Assembly: GCF_001428105.1 (NCBI RefSeq)
Contig: NZ_LMSJ01000006.1
Coordinates: 124,390-160,910, forward strand
Length of the DNA: 36,521 nucleotides
DNA from: Paenibacillus sp. Soil766
GTDB taxonomy: Bacteria > Bacillota > Bacilli > Paenibacillales > NBRC-103111
Direction of reading: 5' to 3'
The notes under the pieces are model-generated. The model was not told the DNA's origin and did no database searches. It saw only the letters and a list, made by a program, of their open reading frames with translations. Positions 18,021-26,877 of the stretch are shown one piece after another; position 1 is the stretch's first letter; every line of letters begins with the position of its first letter. A program made the position numbers and the translations under genes.

Positions 18021-18932
18021 TCAACCTTTGACGGCACCGACAGTTAAGCCTTTGACAAAATATTTTTGGAAGAAGGGGTAAACAATTAGTATGGGTCCCA
18101 TAGCTATAAAAGCTAATGCCATTTGCAGGGATTCGTTGGGCAAATTTTTCAGCAACTCTGGATTCTGAGCGGCTATTGTCAGATTATCGCGGATATACTG
18201 AACATCTTTCAGTACTCGCAACATGAGGAACTGTATGGGATACATATGTTCCTTATTAATGAAGAGCAACGCATTGAACCAATCGTTCCAATATAGAATG
18301 GTCGAGAATAACGACATCGTAGCTAACACCGGCAACGATAAAGGAAGAACAAGTTGTAAAAAGATACGCAGTTCACCCGCTCCATCTATTCGGGCAGAGT
18401 CGATCAAAGCTGGATGGATAGTAGACTGAAAGAATGTACGCATAATAATTACATTGAACGGAACGATTAAGAGCGGTAGGATCAAGGCCAAATATGAATC
18501 TTTCAGATGAAGCGTCTGCGTATAGATCATGTAACGACTTACTAATCCCCCGTTAAATAACATGGTGAAGAATAAAAAGAAAGTAAATACGTTTCGATAA
18601 GGATAATCCTTGCGTGATAAGGGATATGCATATAAAGCCATTAGAAATACACTTAATAGAGTGCCTATTACGGTAATACCAATTGAAACCTTATAAGCAT
18701 TTGCCATCGTTGCAAAATCTTTAAATATAGTTTCATAAGCAACTAACGACCATTTTGAAGGGAAAAAGCTGTATCCTTCATTGATCAAAGAATCACTATG
18801 TGTGACAGATACAATAATGACAAGAATGACAGGTAATAAGCAGGCAAGCGACATTAAGATAAAAATAACATTCAGTAGCGTCTCGGCTACTGGGGAAATT
18901 CTGTTTTCCCTGCGATACGATTTGAAGACCAT
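18021..18932 (-). CDS. LplC/YtcP-type carbohydrate ABC transporter permease
   Basis: A 303-aa inner-membrane permease with six predicted helices. The ATPase-docking EAA-like loop is SARIDGAGELRIFLQLVLPL, and the C-terminus GLTVGAVKG is characteristic of the group. It pairs with the permease encoded just upstream. The frame opens nine bases earlier with GTG at 18941, but AGGAAG would then touch the start codon; with ATG at 18932 the spacing is normal, which decides the choice. The gene is translated in series with the other permease (about 25 bp gap) and followed by the binding lipoprotein. Confidence 0.92.
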   Translation of the reverse strand: MVFKSYRRENRISPVAETLLNVIFILMSLACLLPVILVIIVSVTHSDSLINEGYSFFPSKWSLVAYETIFKDFATMANAYKVSIGITVIGTLLSVFLMALYAYPLSRKDYPYRNVFTFFLFFTMLFNGGLVSRYMIYTQTLHLKDSYLALILPLLIVPFNVIIMRTFFQSTIHPALIDSARIDGAGELRIFLQLVLPLSLPVLATMSLFSTILYWNDWFNALLFINKEHMYPIQFLMLRVLKDVQYIRDNLTIAAQNPELLKNLPNESLQMALAFIAMGPILIVYPFFQKYFVKGLTVGAVKG

Positions 18933-18956
18933 TCCATTCACTTCCTATCCAATCAA

Positions 18957-19931
18957 TTAGAATAAAGCTTGATCCGAATTAATCCTGCGAACCACTCCAT
19001 TCGTCACAAATACCATAATGAAACCTAGAATTGACTGTACCATAGATGCTGCCGAGGACATGCCGATATCATTCATTTGCGTCAAAACACGGTAAACATA
19101 CGTATCTACGGTATCGGTGACTGGATATAAGACTCCAGAATCCAATGGCACTTGATAAAATAGTCCAAAGTCTGAATTGAACACATGTCCCATATTTAGA
19201 ATTGTAATGATAATGATAATTGGCATAATGGAAGGCAAGGTGATATGCATCATTTGTTTCCACTTCGAAGCCCCATCAATAACTGCTGCTTCGTAATACT
19301 CGGGGTCAATACCAGCGATAGCTGCAATGAAGATTACAGCACCTATACCGACTCCTTTCCAAGCACTGACGAACGTAAGTATGAATGGCCAGTAATCCTT
19401 CACCATGTACCATGACACGGGTTCTTTATCAAACCATTTCAAAATCGTGGCATTCATGAAGCCTTGTGTCGGGTGCAAGAACGCATATACGAGATAACTA
19501 ATAATGATCATAGATAAAAAATGGGGCATAATCAGGAAGCTTTGATAGCTTTTAATCGCTATTCGGCTTCGGAGCTCATTGAGCGCCAATGCAATAGCGA
19601 CGGATAAGATCAAGTTCACAACCATAAAGGTTAAACTGTATCCCACTGTATTTCGTACAATTCGCCATAGTGATCCATTATTGAATAAAAAAGTGAAGTT
19701 TTCGAAGCCGGACCACGGACTCCCCCAAATGCCATCAATATAATTGATTTTCTTAAAGGCAATGAATAGCCCGAACATCGGTAAATAATTATTAAGCAAT
19801 AGCACGAGGGCTGCAGGCACTAGCATCAATGTCAATGTTCTAAACTGCCAAAAGTTCCGCAAAAACTTAACTCCCTTTGCTTGATCTCGCGTCTGCCCTG
19901 TCTCTCGTGCAGGTGCGGCTGTCTCTCTCAC
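18957..19931 (-). CDS. LplB/YteP-type carbohydrate ABC transporter permease
   Basis: A 324-aa inner-membrane permease with six helices after a hydrophilic N-terminus of about 25 residues. The EAA loop reads YYEAAVIDGASKWKQMMHIT and precedes LPSIMPIIIIITIL. The PWSGFENFTFLF segment is typical of LplB relatives. It forms the heterodimeric channel with the next gene. The frame could start at GTG 19940, but AAAGGAG overlaps that position and lies 8 nt before the GTG at 19931, so 19931 is the better start. It is the first gene of the transporter operon, separated from the two-component genes by about 530 bp. Confidence 0.92.
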   Translation of the reverse strand: MRETAAPARETGQTRDQAKGVKFLRNFWQFRTLTLMLVPAALVLLLNNYLPMFGLFIAFKKINYIDGIWGSPWSGFENFTFLFNNGSLWRIVRNTVGYSLTFMVVNLILSVAIALALNELRSRIAIKSYQSFLIMPHFLSMIIISYLVYAFLHPTQGFMNATILKWFDKEPVSWYMVKDYWPFILTFVSAWKGVGIGAVIFIAAIAGIDPEYYEAAVIDGASKWKQMMHITLPSIMPIIIIITILNMGHVFNSDFGLFYQVPLDSGVLYPVTDTVDTYVYRVLTQMNDIGMSSAASMVQSILGFIMVFVTNGVVRRINSDQALF

Positions 19932-20036
19932 TGCGTCCACTCCTTTCTCTGTTAAGTCAAGTATAGTACACGGGATTGGCCAATTCGATGATGTATCCGT
20001 ATAAGAACGTGATGAATACTCAGCAAGTATATCGAT

Positions 20037-20073
20037 AAAAAATCACCACGACAGTGTGAATAATACTGCCGTG
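20037..20073 (-). terminator. Hairpin with T-run upstream of the transporter operon
   Basis: CACGACAGT (20047-20055) pairs with ACTGCCGTG (20065-20073) with one mismatch, followed on the minus strand by GTGA and six T (20042-20037). It could end a minus-strand transcript from the two-component genes or act as a leader attenuator for the transporter. Confidence 0.5.
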
Positions 20074-20220
20074 CCGCGCCGCGCCTAAGGACACATCAAA
20101 AACAAAACATACTTGTAAACTTGAGGCTTTTGACTGCACGTGTTGCGGGCTCGTTTTGCCCAAGATCGGACGTGATTGGGTGCGATGGGAAGTTGAGAAG
20201 AATTGTGGCTCCACAGATGC

Positions 20221-20246
20221 ATTAACTGGAAAATATACAGCTATTT
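20221..20246. repeat. Degenerate copy of the TTAACTG repeat
   Basis: ATTAACTGGAAAATATACAG at 20221-20240 matches ATTAACTGGAAAAAGTACAG at 14716-14735 in all but two positions, but the right arm of the palindrome is mutated (CAGCTATT). The rest of the gene-free region 19941-20463 holds a Thr/Ser-codon-like CT-rich tract (20270-20345) and no convincing gene. Confidence 0.55.
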
Positions 20247-20412
20247 ACGAGAAATATCTGACTCAGCTAGCCATTCAACTACTCTCACTACTACTCGTTA
20301 CCACTACTACTCTTACTCCCTCTCCAATCCCCCCAATTTCTACTCCCTTCGAGCACGTCACACAACATCACGCCTCATTAAATAGGGGGTATGCTTCACC
20401 TCATGCATGTAT

Positions 20413-20442
20413 CAAAAAAAATAATCCGGCCTAGGGCCGGAT
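20413..20442 (-). terminator. Terminator of the two-component operon
   Basis: A perfect 8-bp stem ATCCGGCC (20424-20431) with GGCCGGAT (20435-20442) and loop TAG; the A-run at 20413-20420 is the T-run on the minus strand. It lies 22 bp past the kinase stop. Confidence 0.92.
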
Positions 20443-20463
20443 CATTTTCAATCATTCTCACTC

Positions 20464-22200
20464 TTATTCACTTGGTTGAATTGGAATCACGATAGTGGCA
20501 ATGAGTCCGCCCCCGTCCCGCAGACGGTAGCTTAGCCCATAGGTATCACCATAATGCAGCTGTATGCGTTGGTGAACATTGCGAATGCCATAACCTTTGT
20601 CGTCCATTTCCCCGCTGACAATCATGCGAAGCTTATCGAGATTCACTGGAATGAATCCATTGTCCTCAACCAAGACATGAATCTCATCACCTATGCGTTT
20701 CAATCCAACCCACAGATGACCTTCCCCATCCATACTCTGTATACCATGGAATATCGCGTTCTCCACAAGCGGTTGGATGATGACCTTGGGCATTTTGTAA
20801 GTTTCCAAATCCTCATCAATGTCCCAGAACACTTCGAAGTTACCAGGATAACGCTTCATTTGAAGACGAATATAAGCACGTACATGCTCCAGCTCTTCGC
20901 TAATGGGAATCATGCTCTTCCCTTTGCTCAACCCTATGCGCAGCAGCTTCGATAGATCCTTCACCATGCCGCCAACATCATGATTACCGCTTTCTAGCGC
21001 ATACCAATAGATGGAATCCAACGTATTGTATAGAAGATGCGGCGTAATTTGTGAGTGGAGCGTGTTCAACTCCTGTTCCTTTTGTTTGATTTTCATCCCA
21101 TAGTTTTCTTCAATCGATTCATTCAACCTTCCCGTCATCCGAATAAACGCCGTGTACAGAACGCCGAACTCATCCGATTGTGAACGTGTTGACGGGTCTC
21201 CAAAGTCGAAGGGTTTCCCAAGCTCATACACACGGGTAAATGTGACTAACCGAGCCAATGGTTTAATGATATTGCGAAGCAAATACAAAACGAACAGCAA
21301 AACCAAAACCAAATAGATAGCTAGCATCACCATGATTAACTGCTGGAAACTCGTTTGTTTCCCCATAATGGAATTCAACGGAATCTTATAAATTAATCGC
21401 GTATTGAAACCAAACTCGTAGGAAACGGCGTAGAGATGTTTGTGATTATTCGATTCCGAATAATGATAGCCATTCGCTTTATTGCGAAGAGCTTCTGGCA
21501 ATTCGGATAGCTCCATGTCTGCCGAACCAGCCTGTAATAGCAATTCATCACGGTCATCGAATAAAAAGACCCCTGCATGATCAGGCAGTTGTACCGAAAC
21601 GAGATTTTTGGTTAATAACACTTCCAGTTTGGAGACAGCTAGAAAGCCTATTAATTCATCATATTTTTCTGGATTCAAAATACTTCGTGTAAACGTTACC
21701 GTGGGCTGACCTGAACTCGTCTTAGACACTCGTAGACTCCCAGCCCCTTTCTCTTCTTGAGTCTGTAAAGCCCATTCCGGGTAAGAACTGCTGCTATCCA
21801 AATAAATAAGCCCTTGCTTTTTATAAAGTGCATTAATAGGAAAAGGTTGATTCCCTTTATTCCCCATATAGATCGCATATTCAGTGCCATCCGATGACCA
21901 GCGATCCAGAATGGTATCCGCTTCGCTCAAGGCATTAATCGTCTCAATATGTGTCCAGAAGGCATATTGCCTGGGGTTGCTAAAAAAATGATTGTCCAGA
22001 AAAGTTACCGTCTTATCTCTGACCGAAGACAACGTATTCTCCATCGTGGCGTGATTCTGCTTTACCAGTTGAAGCATCGTCTTTCCAACCTCATCCTTAA
22101 TTGTAGCGGAGGTTCGTGAGAAGGATATCCATCCGACGATCAGAAACGGCCCAATGATGAACAAACAGAATGCCACAATCACTTTATATTGGAGCTTCAG
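20464..22200 (-). CDS. YesM-type sensor histidine kinase
   Basis: A membrane sensor kinase, 578 aa from the chosen start. TM1 (about 8-27, IVAFCLFIIGPFLIVGW), an extracellular sensor domain of about 250 residues, TM2 (about residues 290-312, VMLAIYLVLVLLFVLYLL), a HAMP region, the His_kinase domain with His388 in QITPHLLYNT, and a HATPase domain with PLVENAIFHGI and GYGIRNVHQR. It phosphorylates the regulator encoded just upstream and most likely senses the sugar carried by the adjacent transporter. Start: the frame is open to an ATG at 22314, but that would overlap the regulator by over 100 bp. AGGGGGA sits 6 nt before CTG at 22200, right after the regulator stop, and a CTG start gives the normal N-terminus (LKLQYKV...). 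A CTG start is unusual. Confidence 0.9.
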   Translation of the reverse strand: MKLQYKVIVAFCLFIIGPFLIVGWISFSRTSATIKDEVGKTMLQLVKQNHATMENTLSSVRDKTVTFLDNHFFSNPRQYAFWTHIETINALSEADTILDRWSSDGTEYAIYMGNKGNQPFPINALYKKQGLIYLDSSSSYPEWALQTQEEKGAGSLRVSKTSSGQPTVTFTRSILNPEKYDELIGFLAVSKLEVLLTKNLVSVQLPDHAGVFLFDDRDELLLQAGSADMELSELPEALRNKANGYHYSESNNHKHLYAVSYEFGFNTRLIYKIPLNSIMGKQTSFQQLIMVMLAIYLVLVLLFVLYLLRNIIKPLARLVTFTRVYELGKPFDFGDPSTRSQSDEFGVLYTAFIRMTGRLNESIEENYGMKIKQKEQELNTLHSQITPHLLYNTLDSIYWYALESGNHDVGGMVKDLSKLLRIGLSKGKSMIPISEELEHVRAYIRLQMKRYPGNFEVFWDIDEDLETYKMPKVIIQPLVENAIFHGIQSMDGEGHLWVGLKRIGDEIHVLVEDNGFIPVNLDKLRMIVSGEMDDKGYGIRNVHQRIQLHYGDTYGLSYRLRDGGGLIATIVIPIQPSE

Positions 22201-22201
22201 A

Positions 22202-23842
22202 TTAATTCCCCCTGATCTCTTTGCGGTAATCGGCCGGAGAGATGCCAATGAAACGTTTGAACATTCGGCTGAAATGCTCCGGAGACTGATACCCCACTTG
22301 ATACGAAATTTCATACCGCTTCAAATCGGTTACAGCTAGCAAGCGCTTCGCTTCCTCGATCCTCACCTCGGAGACGAAGTCCCAGACGTTTTTGTTGGTT
22401 TCCCTTTTGAACAAATAACTTACATAAGCCGCACTGAAATGAACTTCACCCGCAATATCCTGAATCTTCAGCTCATGATTGCCATAATGGTTATAGATGT
22501 AAGTCGTTATACGGGATACTACCGTCTGATCTCTCTCACTAATACAGGCGCGAATTACATCGGAGAGCCCTTGGACATATTCGTGTAGAGTGGCCACTTT
22601 CCGGCTAATCTCCATCCCTCTGAAATACACATCCGGATCATATTGGCGGAAGGAACTGCTTGATTCTTGTCCATTATCAAAGAGCAAACCATACAAGCGG
22701 TACACCAATAATCCGAAGCAGCTATGGAACAATCCTTCTGAATGCGTCAAGTTAGCCAGTATTTTCACAGCAGATTGAAGCTCTTGGAATAGCTTAGCCT
22801 CATCCACTGTTTTCAAATGAAGCACGATCTCTTCAACCTTGTCTGCCCACTCCATCATTCTCATATTGCCTAAAGCCGACATATCTTCATAATAAAGCAC
22901 GTTATTATCAGGGTGCAGCTTGCGCCATTCAATGGCCGCATCCGCCTCTTCCATCAGCTTCGGCAGCATCGACAAGTCTGGACTAAGTGTACTCATTCCC
23001 ACAGTAACGTCCACATTCAAATACTGCTTCAGATTAATAATGATCGTTTGACCGATTAGATTCAGTTGTGAATTCATAGGCAGCCTTGTATCCACGTTAT
23101 CGGAAGCTTCCAATTGGATTACGCAAACCAGCTGATTGCCAAATCCATAAAAAGCTACGCCGCACCAATCGGACAAACTTTCTTCTAATATATTCACCGA
23201 AGCATATTTCAACAGCTTTCGGTCCATCAATGTAATATCTTGGTTACTGAATCCACCCTTACTCAGGTTCAAATGAACAGCGGCGATGCCATACCAATAA
23301 CCCTGCTCCTTGAGCGAACTGCCAATTTCACGTAGCAGATCTTCATAATCCTTCTCCTGCAGATCGGTTTCCGTTACCAATTCGATAAGGGCTTCGTGCC
23401 TCTTTTTGAGCAGTAGCACATCTTTACTACTATCCGGTTCTGGACGTTGCAGCGTCAGTCTTCCCATTTCCTGCTTCTCTTGGAGAGCCTTGCCGACAAC
23501 TCGCATCAGTTCATCCAGCTCTACCGGCTTAATTAAATAATCCTTAGCACCTAACCTGAGTGCTCTCTTGGCAAAGTCAAATTTCTCATGGGCTGAAATA
23601 ACAATTACGGGGAGATGCGGCTGCTCCAAAAGAATTGCTTCCATCAGTTCGATGCCGTTCATCATCCCCATCTGTATGTCCGTCAAGACGAGATCGTAGG
23701 TGTCCATGCGTAAGCAATCCAACGCCTCAAAGCCATTCAGTGCCGTTTCCACATGTCCAATGCCTAGCTCCGATCTCATCAAATAGCTTTTAATTCCTGC
23801 ACTCACTGTTGGCTCATCATCCACAACCAGAATTTTATACAT
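22202..23842 (-). CDS. YesN-type response regulator with AraC HTH domain
   Basis: A cytoplasmic regulator of 546 aa. The receiver domain (about 1-120) has the acidic pair Asp8/Asp9, phosphoacceptor Asp55 (LVLTDIQMG), the Ser of VIVISAHE and the Lys of DYLIKP. A long middle region of about 300 residues follows, then a C-terminal AraC double HTH (about 445-546): KIQDIAGEVHFSAAYVSYLF and YEISYQVGYQSPEHFSRMFK. A TTG 24 bp upstream is in frame, but GGGGGG lies 8 nt before the ATG at 23842, which is the better start. It is the first gene of the pair with the kinase and the likely activator of the transporter operon downstream, the standard arrangement for oligosaccharide sensing in this group. Confidence 0.92.
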   Translation of the reverse strand: MYKILVVDDEPTVSAGIKSYLMRSELGIGHVETALNGFEALDCLRMDTYDLVLTDIQMGMMNGIELMEAILLEQPHLPVIVISAHEKFDFAKRALRLGAKDYLIKPVELDELMRVVGKALQEKQEMGRLTLQRPEPDSSKDVLLLKKRHEALIELVTETDLQEKDYEDLLREIGSSLKEQGYWYGIAAVHLNLSKGGFSNQDITLMDRKLLKYASVNILEESLSDWCGVAFYGFGNQLVCVIQLEASDNVDTRLPMNSQLNLIGQTIIINLKQYLNVDVTVGMSTLSPDLSMLPKLMEEADAAIEWRKLHPDNNVLYYEDMSALGNMRMMEWADKVEEIVLHLKTVDEAKLFQELQSAVKILANLTHSEGLFHSCFGLLVYRLYGLLFDNGQESSSSFRQYDPDVYFRGMEISRKVATLHEYVQGLSDVIRACISERDQTVVSRITTYIYNHYGNHELKIQDIAGEVHFSAAYVSYLFKRETNKNVWDFVSEVRIEEAKRLLAVTDLKRYEISYQVGYQSPEHFSRMFKRFIGISPADYRKEIRGN

Positions 23843-23983
23843 CGCCGTTTCCCCCCTGTCAGACAACCTACTGCCAAATATCCTCTATGATACCATGTTA
23901 GCCCTCGAATTTTGTGCTGTCTATGATAATTTCAGGGAAGAAATGTGATCAATTCAATGATGATAAAACGTTGGTCGAAAATG

Positions 23984-24014
23984 AAAAGAGGAAGGGCAAG
24001 CCCCCTCCTCTTTT
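23984..24014 (-). terminator. Terminator of the GH43 gene
   Basis: AAAAGAGG (23984-23991) pairs with CCTCTTTT (24007-24014), with inner GGG/CCC pairs. It is symmetrical and lies 12 bp past the GH43 stop; the region up to 23842 also holds the regulator's promoter, not assigned. Confidence 0.85.
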
Positions 24015-24026
24015 GACTAATCAGTA

Positions 24027-25328
24027 TTAATTAATCGTCCACTGCTGATTATTGCCGCCATTCCACGTATATTGAATGTTCTGACCGCCATCCGCTGTGG
24101 AGCTTCCACTGATGTCCATATATTTACGGCTATTGCGATTCTCGATGGCATAATAGCCATTTCCGAGATCAACCAGCAGCCATTCTTGATTCTTGCCGCC
24201 ATTGCTTGCATATTGAATGTTCGTGGCTCCATCAGCCGTGGATTGACCGTTGATATCCATATATTTACCGCTTTGTTTGTTGATGATGTTGTAGTAGCCG
24301 TTGGCTTTTTTCACGAGCTGCCATCTCTGATAAAGCGCCGTCGTATCCGTAAATTGCTGGATTGGCGCTGCACTGAGATTTTTATCCGTTCCACTGACAG
24401 CCAGTGACTTGTTGCTATTTCGGTTTAGAATTTTATAATTCGTCGTAGTGTTAAAACTGTAATTGGACCCAGAAACGGTGCCAGTCGCTGTATCGATCGT
24501 TATTTTATCATAATAAGTTAAACTCATGGATGTATTCGAAGGGAACGAGATTGGCAGGAATACGTACCTCGAGTCATTCACGATGCCTCCCCACGCACCC
24601 GCCCATCTATCCCCAATATAGAGGTAGGATGTTGTGGAAGTGCCTTGAACAGGGAGAATATAAGCTGGCTGTGAATCAAACGAAGTGCCGTCTCCGACGT
24701 TGCTAAGCGCACTCCATGTACCTGCAATGCTTGTTGCTGTCCCATATTTCATTTGATTCGGCGCCCAGCCGGTCGCTCCCGAAGTCACGAGGAAGTAGAC
24801 GCCATTTCTTTTAAACATCGCCGCTGCTTCTCGTTGAGACCCCACCCATACCTTCTGAACCAAGGAGGCAATGGAACGATAATCCGAAGAAAGCTTGTAG
24901 ATATGCGTATCTAAGTTTTCTCTAGCAGAGGAAATGAAGTATGCAGAACCATCGTCATCCACGAACAAGGTGTCGTCACGAGACATGTACTGGCCTTGTG
25001 GTTGGAAGCTGCCTTGCCATGTGTAGTTGCCATCCACTGTGGAGGAATAGGCTACTGCAGCTCTGGCTTCACTGTAATCAACGCCATTTTCTTTATGCAT
25101 CCACATAACGAATTGACCTGTCGAGGCATTGTAAATGACTTTAGGCCGCTCAATATTAGCTGTTGCCAGCTCAGGAGCTGACGAATGTTTGAGTACGTTA
25201 TTACGGAACTCCCATGTTTTAAGATCCGTTGAGCGGTAACAAGCGACTAAGTTATCACCGCTTCTGTTCTCGCCGAACCAGTAGTAATATGAGCCTACTT
25301 TAATGATGCCTCCGCCATGCGCTTGCAA
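24027..25328 (-). CDS. GH43 exo-beta-1,3-galactanase-like enzyme with ricin-B domain, 5'-truncated
   Basis: The catalytic part is a GH43 five-bladed propeller (AHGGGIIKVGSYYYWFGENR; NIERPKVIYN; SRDDTLFVDDDGSAYFIS; QREAAAMFKR), closest in pattern to the exo-beta-1,3-galactanase group. A C-terminal CBM13/ricin-B trefoil (about the last 135 residues) has repeated QW elements: YQRWQLV, NQEWLLV, NQQWTIN. The family is normally secreted. Here the open frame extends upstream to 25406 and encodes KAEAASVTIPSNGVQIKDSA, which looks like the end of a signal peptide and the mature start, but a TAA at 25407-25409 blocks the frame before any hydrophobic leader. No ATG with a ribosome site exists in frame; the annotated start is a TTG without a good site. 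It is probably a non-functional or non-secreted remnant. Confidence 0.75.
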   Translation of the reverse strand: MQAHGGGIIKVGSYYYWFGENRSGDNLVACYRSTDLKTWEFRNNVLKHSSAPELATANIERPKVIYNASTGQFVMWMHKENGVDYSEARAAVAYSSTVDGNYTWQGSFQPQGQYMSRDDTLFVDDDGSAYFISSARENLDTHIYKLSSDYRSIASLVQKVWVGSQREAAAMFKRNGVYFLVTSGATGWAPNQMKYGTATSIAGTWSALSNVGDGTSFDSQPAYILPVQGTSTTSYLYIGDRWAGAWGGIVNDSRYVFLPISFPSNTSMSLTYYDKITIDTATGTVSGSNYSFNTTTNYKILNRNSNKSLAVSGTDKNLSAAPIQQFTDTTALYQRWQLVKKANGYYNIINKQSGKYMDINGQSTADGATNIQYASNGGKNQEWLLVDLGNGYYAIENRNSRKYMDISGSSTADGGQNIQYTWNGGNNQQWTIN

Positions 25329-25581
25329 TAGATTGCCTGCACTATCCTTAATTTGAACGCCATTACTTGGAATGGTAACGCTAGCAGCTTCGGCCTTATG
25401 TCTGCTTTATGTTCACCCCATTCCATATCCATCTGAAGCTAATGTTAGGGGATTCAAGAACTGTTTCATAGTGAATAATCACAAGTTCTATGAACAATTC
25501 GAACAATGGGAATCCCCACTTTGATCACATTCCTGAACATTTTGCATGTCCATGCAGTAAAATCTACCTTAAACGAACAAA
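25329..25581. other. Gene-free region upstream of GH43
   Basis: It holds the in-frame 5' remnant of the GH43 gene (25329-25406). Beyond it only a short frame MKQFLNPLTLASDGYGMG, with no hydrophobic leader, was seen, and no recognisable promoter. Confidence 0.5.
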
Positions 25582-25606
25582 AGAGCCTCGCTGATTAGCG
25601 GGCTCT
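25577..25606 (-). terminator. Terminator of the MerR-MFS operon
   Basis: AGAGCC-CGCT stem (25582-25592 with 25597-25606, one bulged T) with GATT loop, followed on the minus strand by TTTTG. It lies 10 bp past the MFS stop. Confidence 0.88.
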
Positions 25607-25615
25607 CCAATCTTG

Positions 25616-26860
25616 TTAATGCGCACTCTCCACTTCATCCACGTGCTTCAAATGCTGGCGGTTCATCCAAAGGTAGACCACAGCTACAACAACACATGCA
25701 CCACCAACGATAAACGGCATATGCGGGTTGAACCATTCAGCTAGCTTGCCTGCCAGAAATGGCGCGATAGCCCCACCGATGAAACGCAAGAAACTGTATG
25801 CGGCCGATGCTGTTGGACGTTCAACTGGTGCTGCGTTCATGACCGCGGTCGTGATTAAAGTATTGTTATTTCCTAGGAATGCTCCAGCAATGATGACGGC
25901 AATGATAATGACGGTTTTATCTGTAGTCCATATGGACATGACAAACAAAGTAGCAGCGAACAAAAGCAGTTGAACACACATGGAAGGCACTGTTCCAAAA
26001 CGTTTCTGCAGTTTCGGTGCCGTAAAGACAGATGTAAAGGCAAGCATAAGCCCCCAACCCAAGAAGACGTAACCAAGTTGATGCTCATCCAGACCTAATT
26101 TTCCCAATACGAGTGCAGCGTATACAAGCAAGGTGAAGAATCCGAAGTTATAAAGAAAAGCTGTGATTCCGAATGTACGAAGTGCTTTGAATTTCAGCGC
26201 ACGGAACGGATCCGCTAACGATGCTTTGGATTTGCGAATTTGCGTTTGTTGTTTGGGCATAATAAAGAGGATCATAAAGAAGGCAATAACCATGAGTCCG
26301 GCTACACCGAAGAATGGGCCTCTCCACGAGATAGCACCAAGCTCTCCTCCTAATAGCGGACCTACGGAAATCCCCAACCCAACGGCTACTTCGAACAAAA
26401 TAATAGAACGTGCGACGCCTGTTTTGGACAACGATACGATTGCTGACAAGGCCGTAGCGACGAATAAAGCGTTGCCTAAGCCCCATCCCCCACGTAACCA
26501 AACAAGACTCCAAATACTATTTGACATACCGCCTAATGCAGAGAAAAGAGCAATAATGATAATTCCTGCGAGCAGTGTTTTTTTGATGCCCAAACGGGAA
26601 GAGACGACGCCCGTAATCAACATTGCTACTGCCATGACGGCATTATAACTTGTAAACAACAAAGTGACATCACTATGAGAAGCATGAAGCTTCTTAGCAA
26701 TGGCGGGTAAGATTGGGTCTACAAGTCCCAGACCCATAAAAGCGATAATGCTGGCGAAAACCACTGCCCATACTGCTTTCGGTTGACTAAACATACTAAC
26801 GTTCTGGTGTTGTTGTGTCTGTGCGGCCGTATTGGCCTTACTCGTAGTTGTCGGTTGCAT
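25616..26860 (-). CDS. MFS drug/siderophore-type exporter
   Basis: A 414-aa major facilitator protein with 12 predicted membrane helices. After a Gln/Thr-rich N-terminus (about 1-30), helix 1 carries GLGLVDPILPAIA, a motif common in drug:proton antiporters, and the loop after helix 2 has GVVSSRLGIKKTLLAG, a variant of MFS motif A. The sequence pattern resembles bacterial multidrug and bacillibactin exporters (YmfD-like; inference from general similarity). AAAGGAG lies before the ATG and overlaps the end of the upstream MerR gene region (17-bp gap), so the two are co-transcribed and the transporter is likely induced by its own substrate through MerR. Confidence 0.9.
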   Translation of the reverse strand: MQPTTTSKANTAAQTQQHQNVSMFSQPKAVWAVVFASIIAFMGLGLVDPILPAIAKKLHASHSDVTLLFTSYNAVMAVAMLITGVVSSRLGIKKTLLAGIIIIALFSALGGMSNSIWSLVWLRGGWGLGNALFVATALSAIVSLSKTGVARSIILFEVAVGLGISVGPLLGGELGAISWRGPFFGVAGLMVIAFFMILFIMPKQQTQIRKSKASLADPFRALKFKALRTFGITAFLYNFGFFTLLVYAALVLGKLGLDEHQLGYVFLGWGLMLAFTSVFTAPKLQKRFGTVPSMCVQLLLFAATLFVMSIWTTDKTVIIIAVIIAGAFLGNNNTLITTAVMNAAPVERPTASAAYSFLRFIGGAIAPFLAGKLAEWFNPHMPFIVGGACVVVAVVYLWMNRQHLKHVDEVESAH

Positions 26861-26877
26861 GTTCCAAAAGACTCCTT

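Noticed and set aside
20156..20434. 92-codon plus-strand frame with a Cys-rich open stretch before it (FDCTCCG)
   Set aside because: It has no ATG with ribosome site, a low-complexity Thr/Ser/Pro part and runs through the kinase terminator.
22201..22314. Upstream ATG start for the sensor kinase
   Set aside because: It would overlap the regulator's HTH-coding end and add an atypical segment before the first membrane helix.
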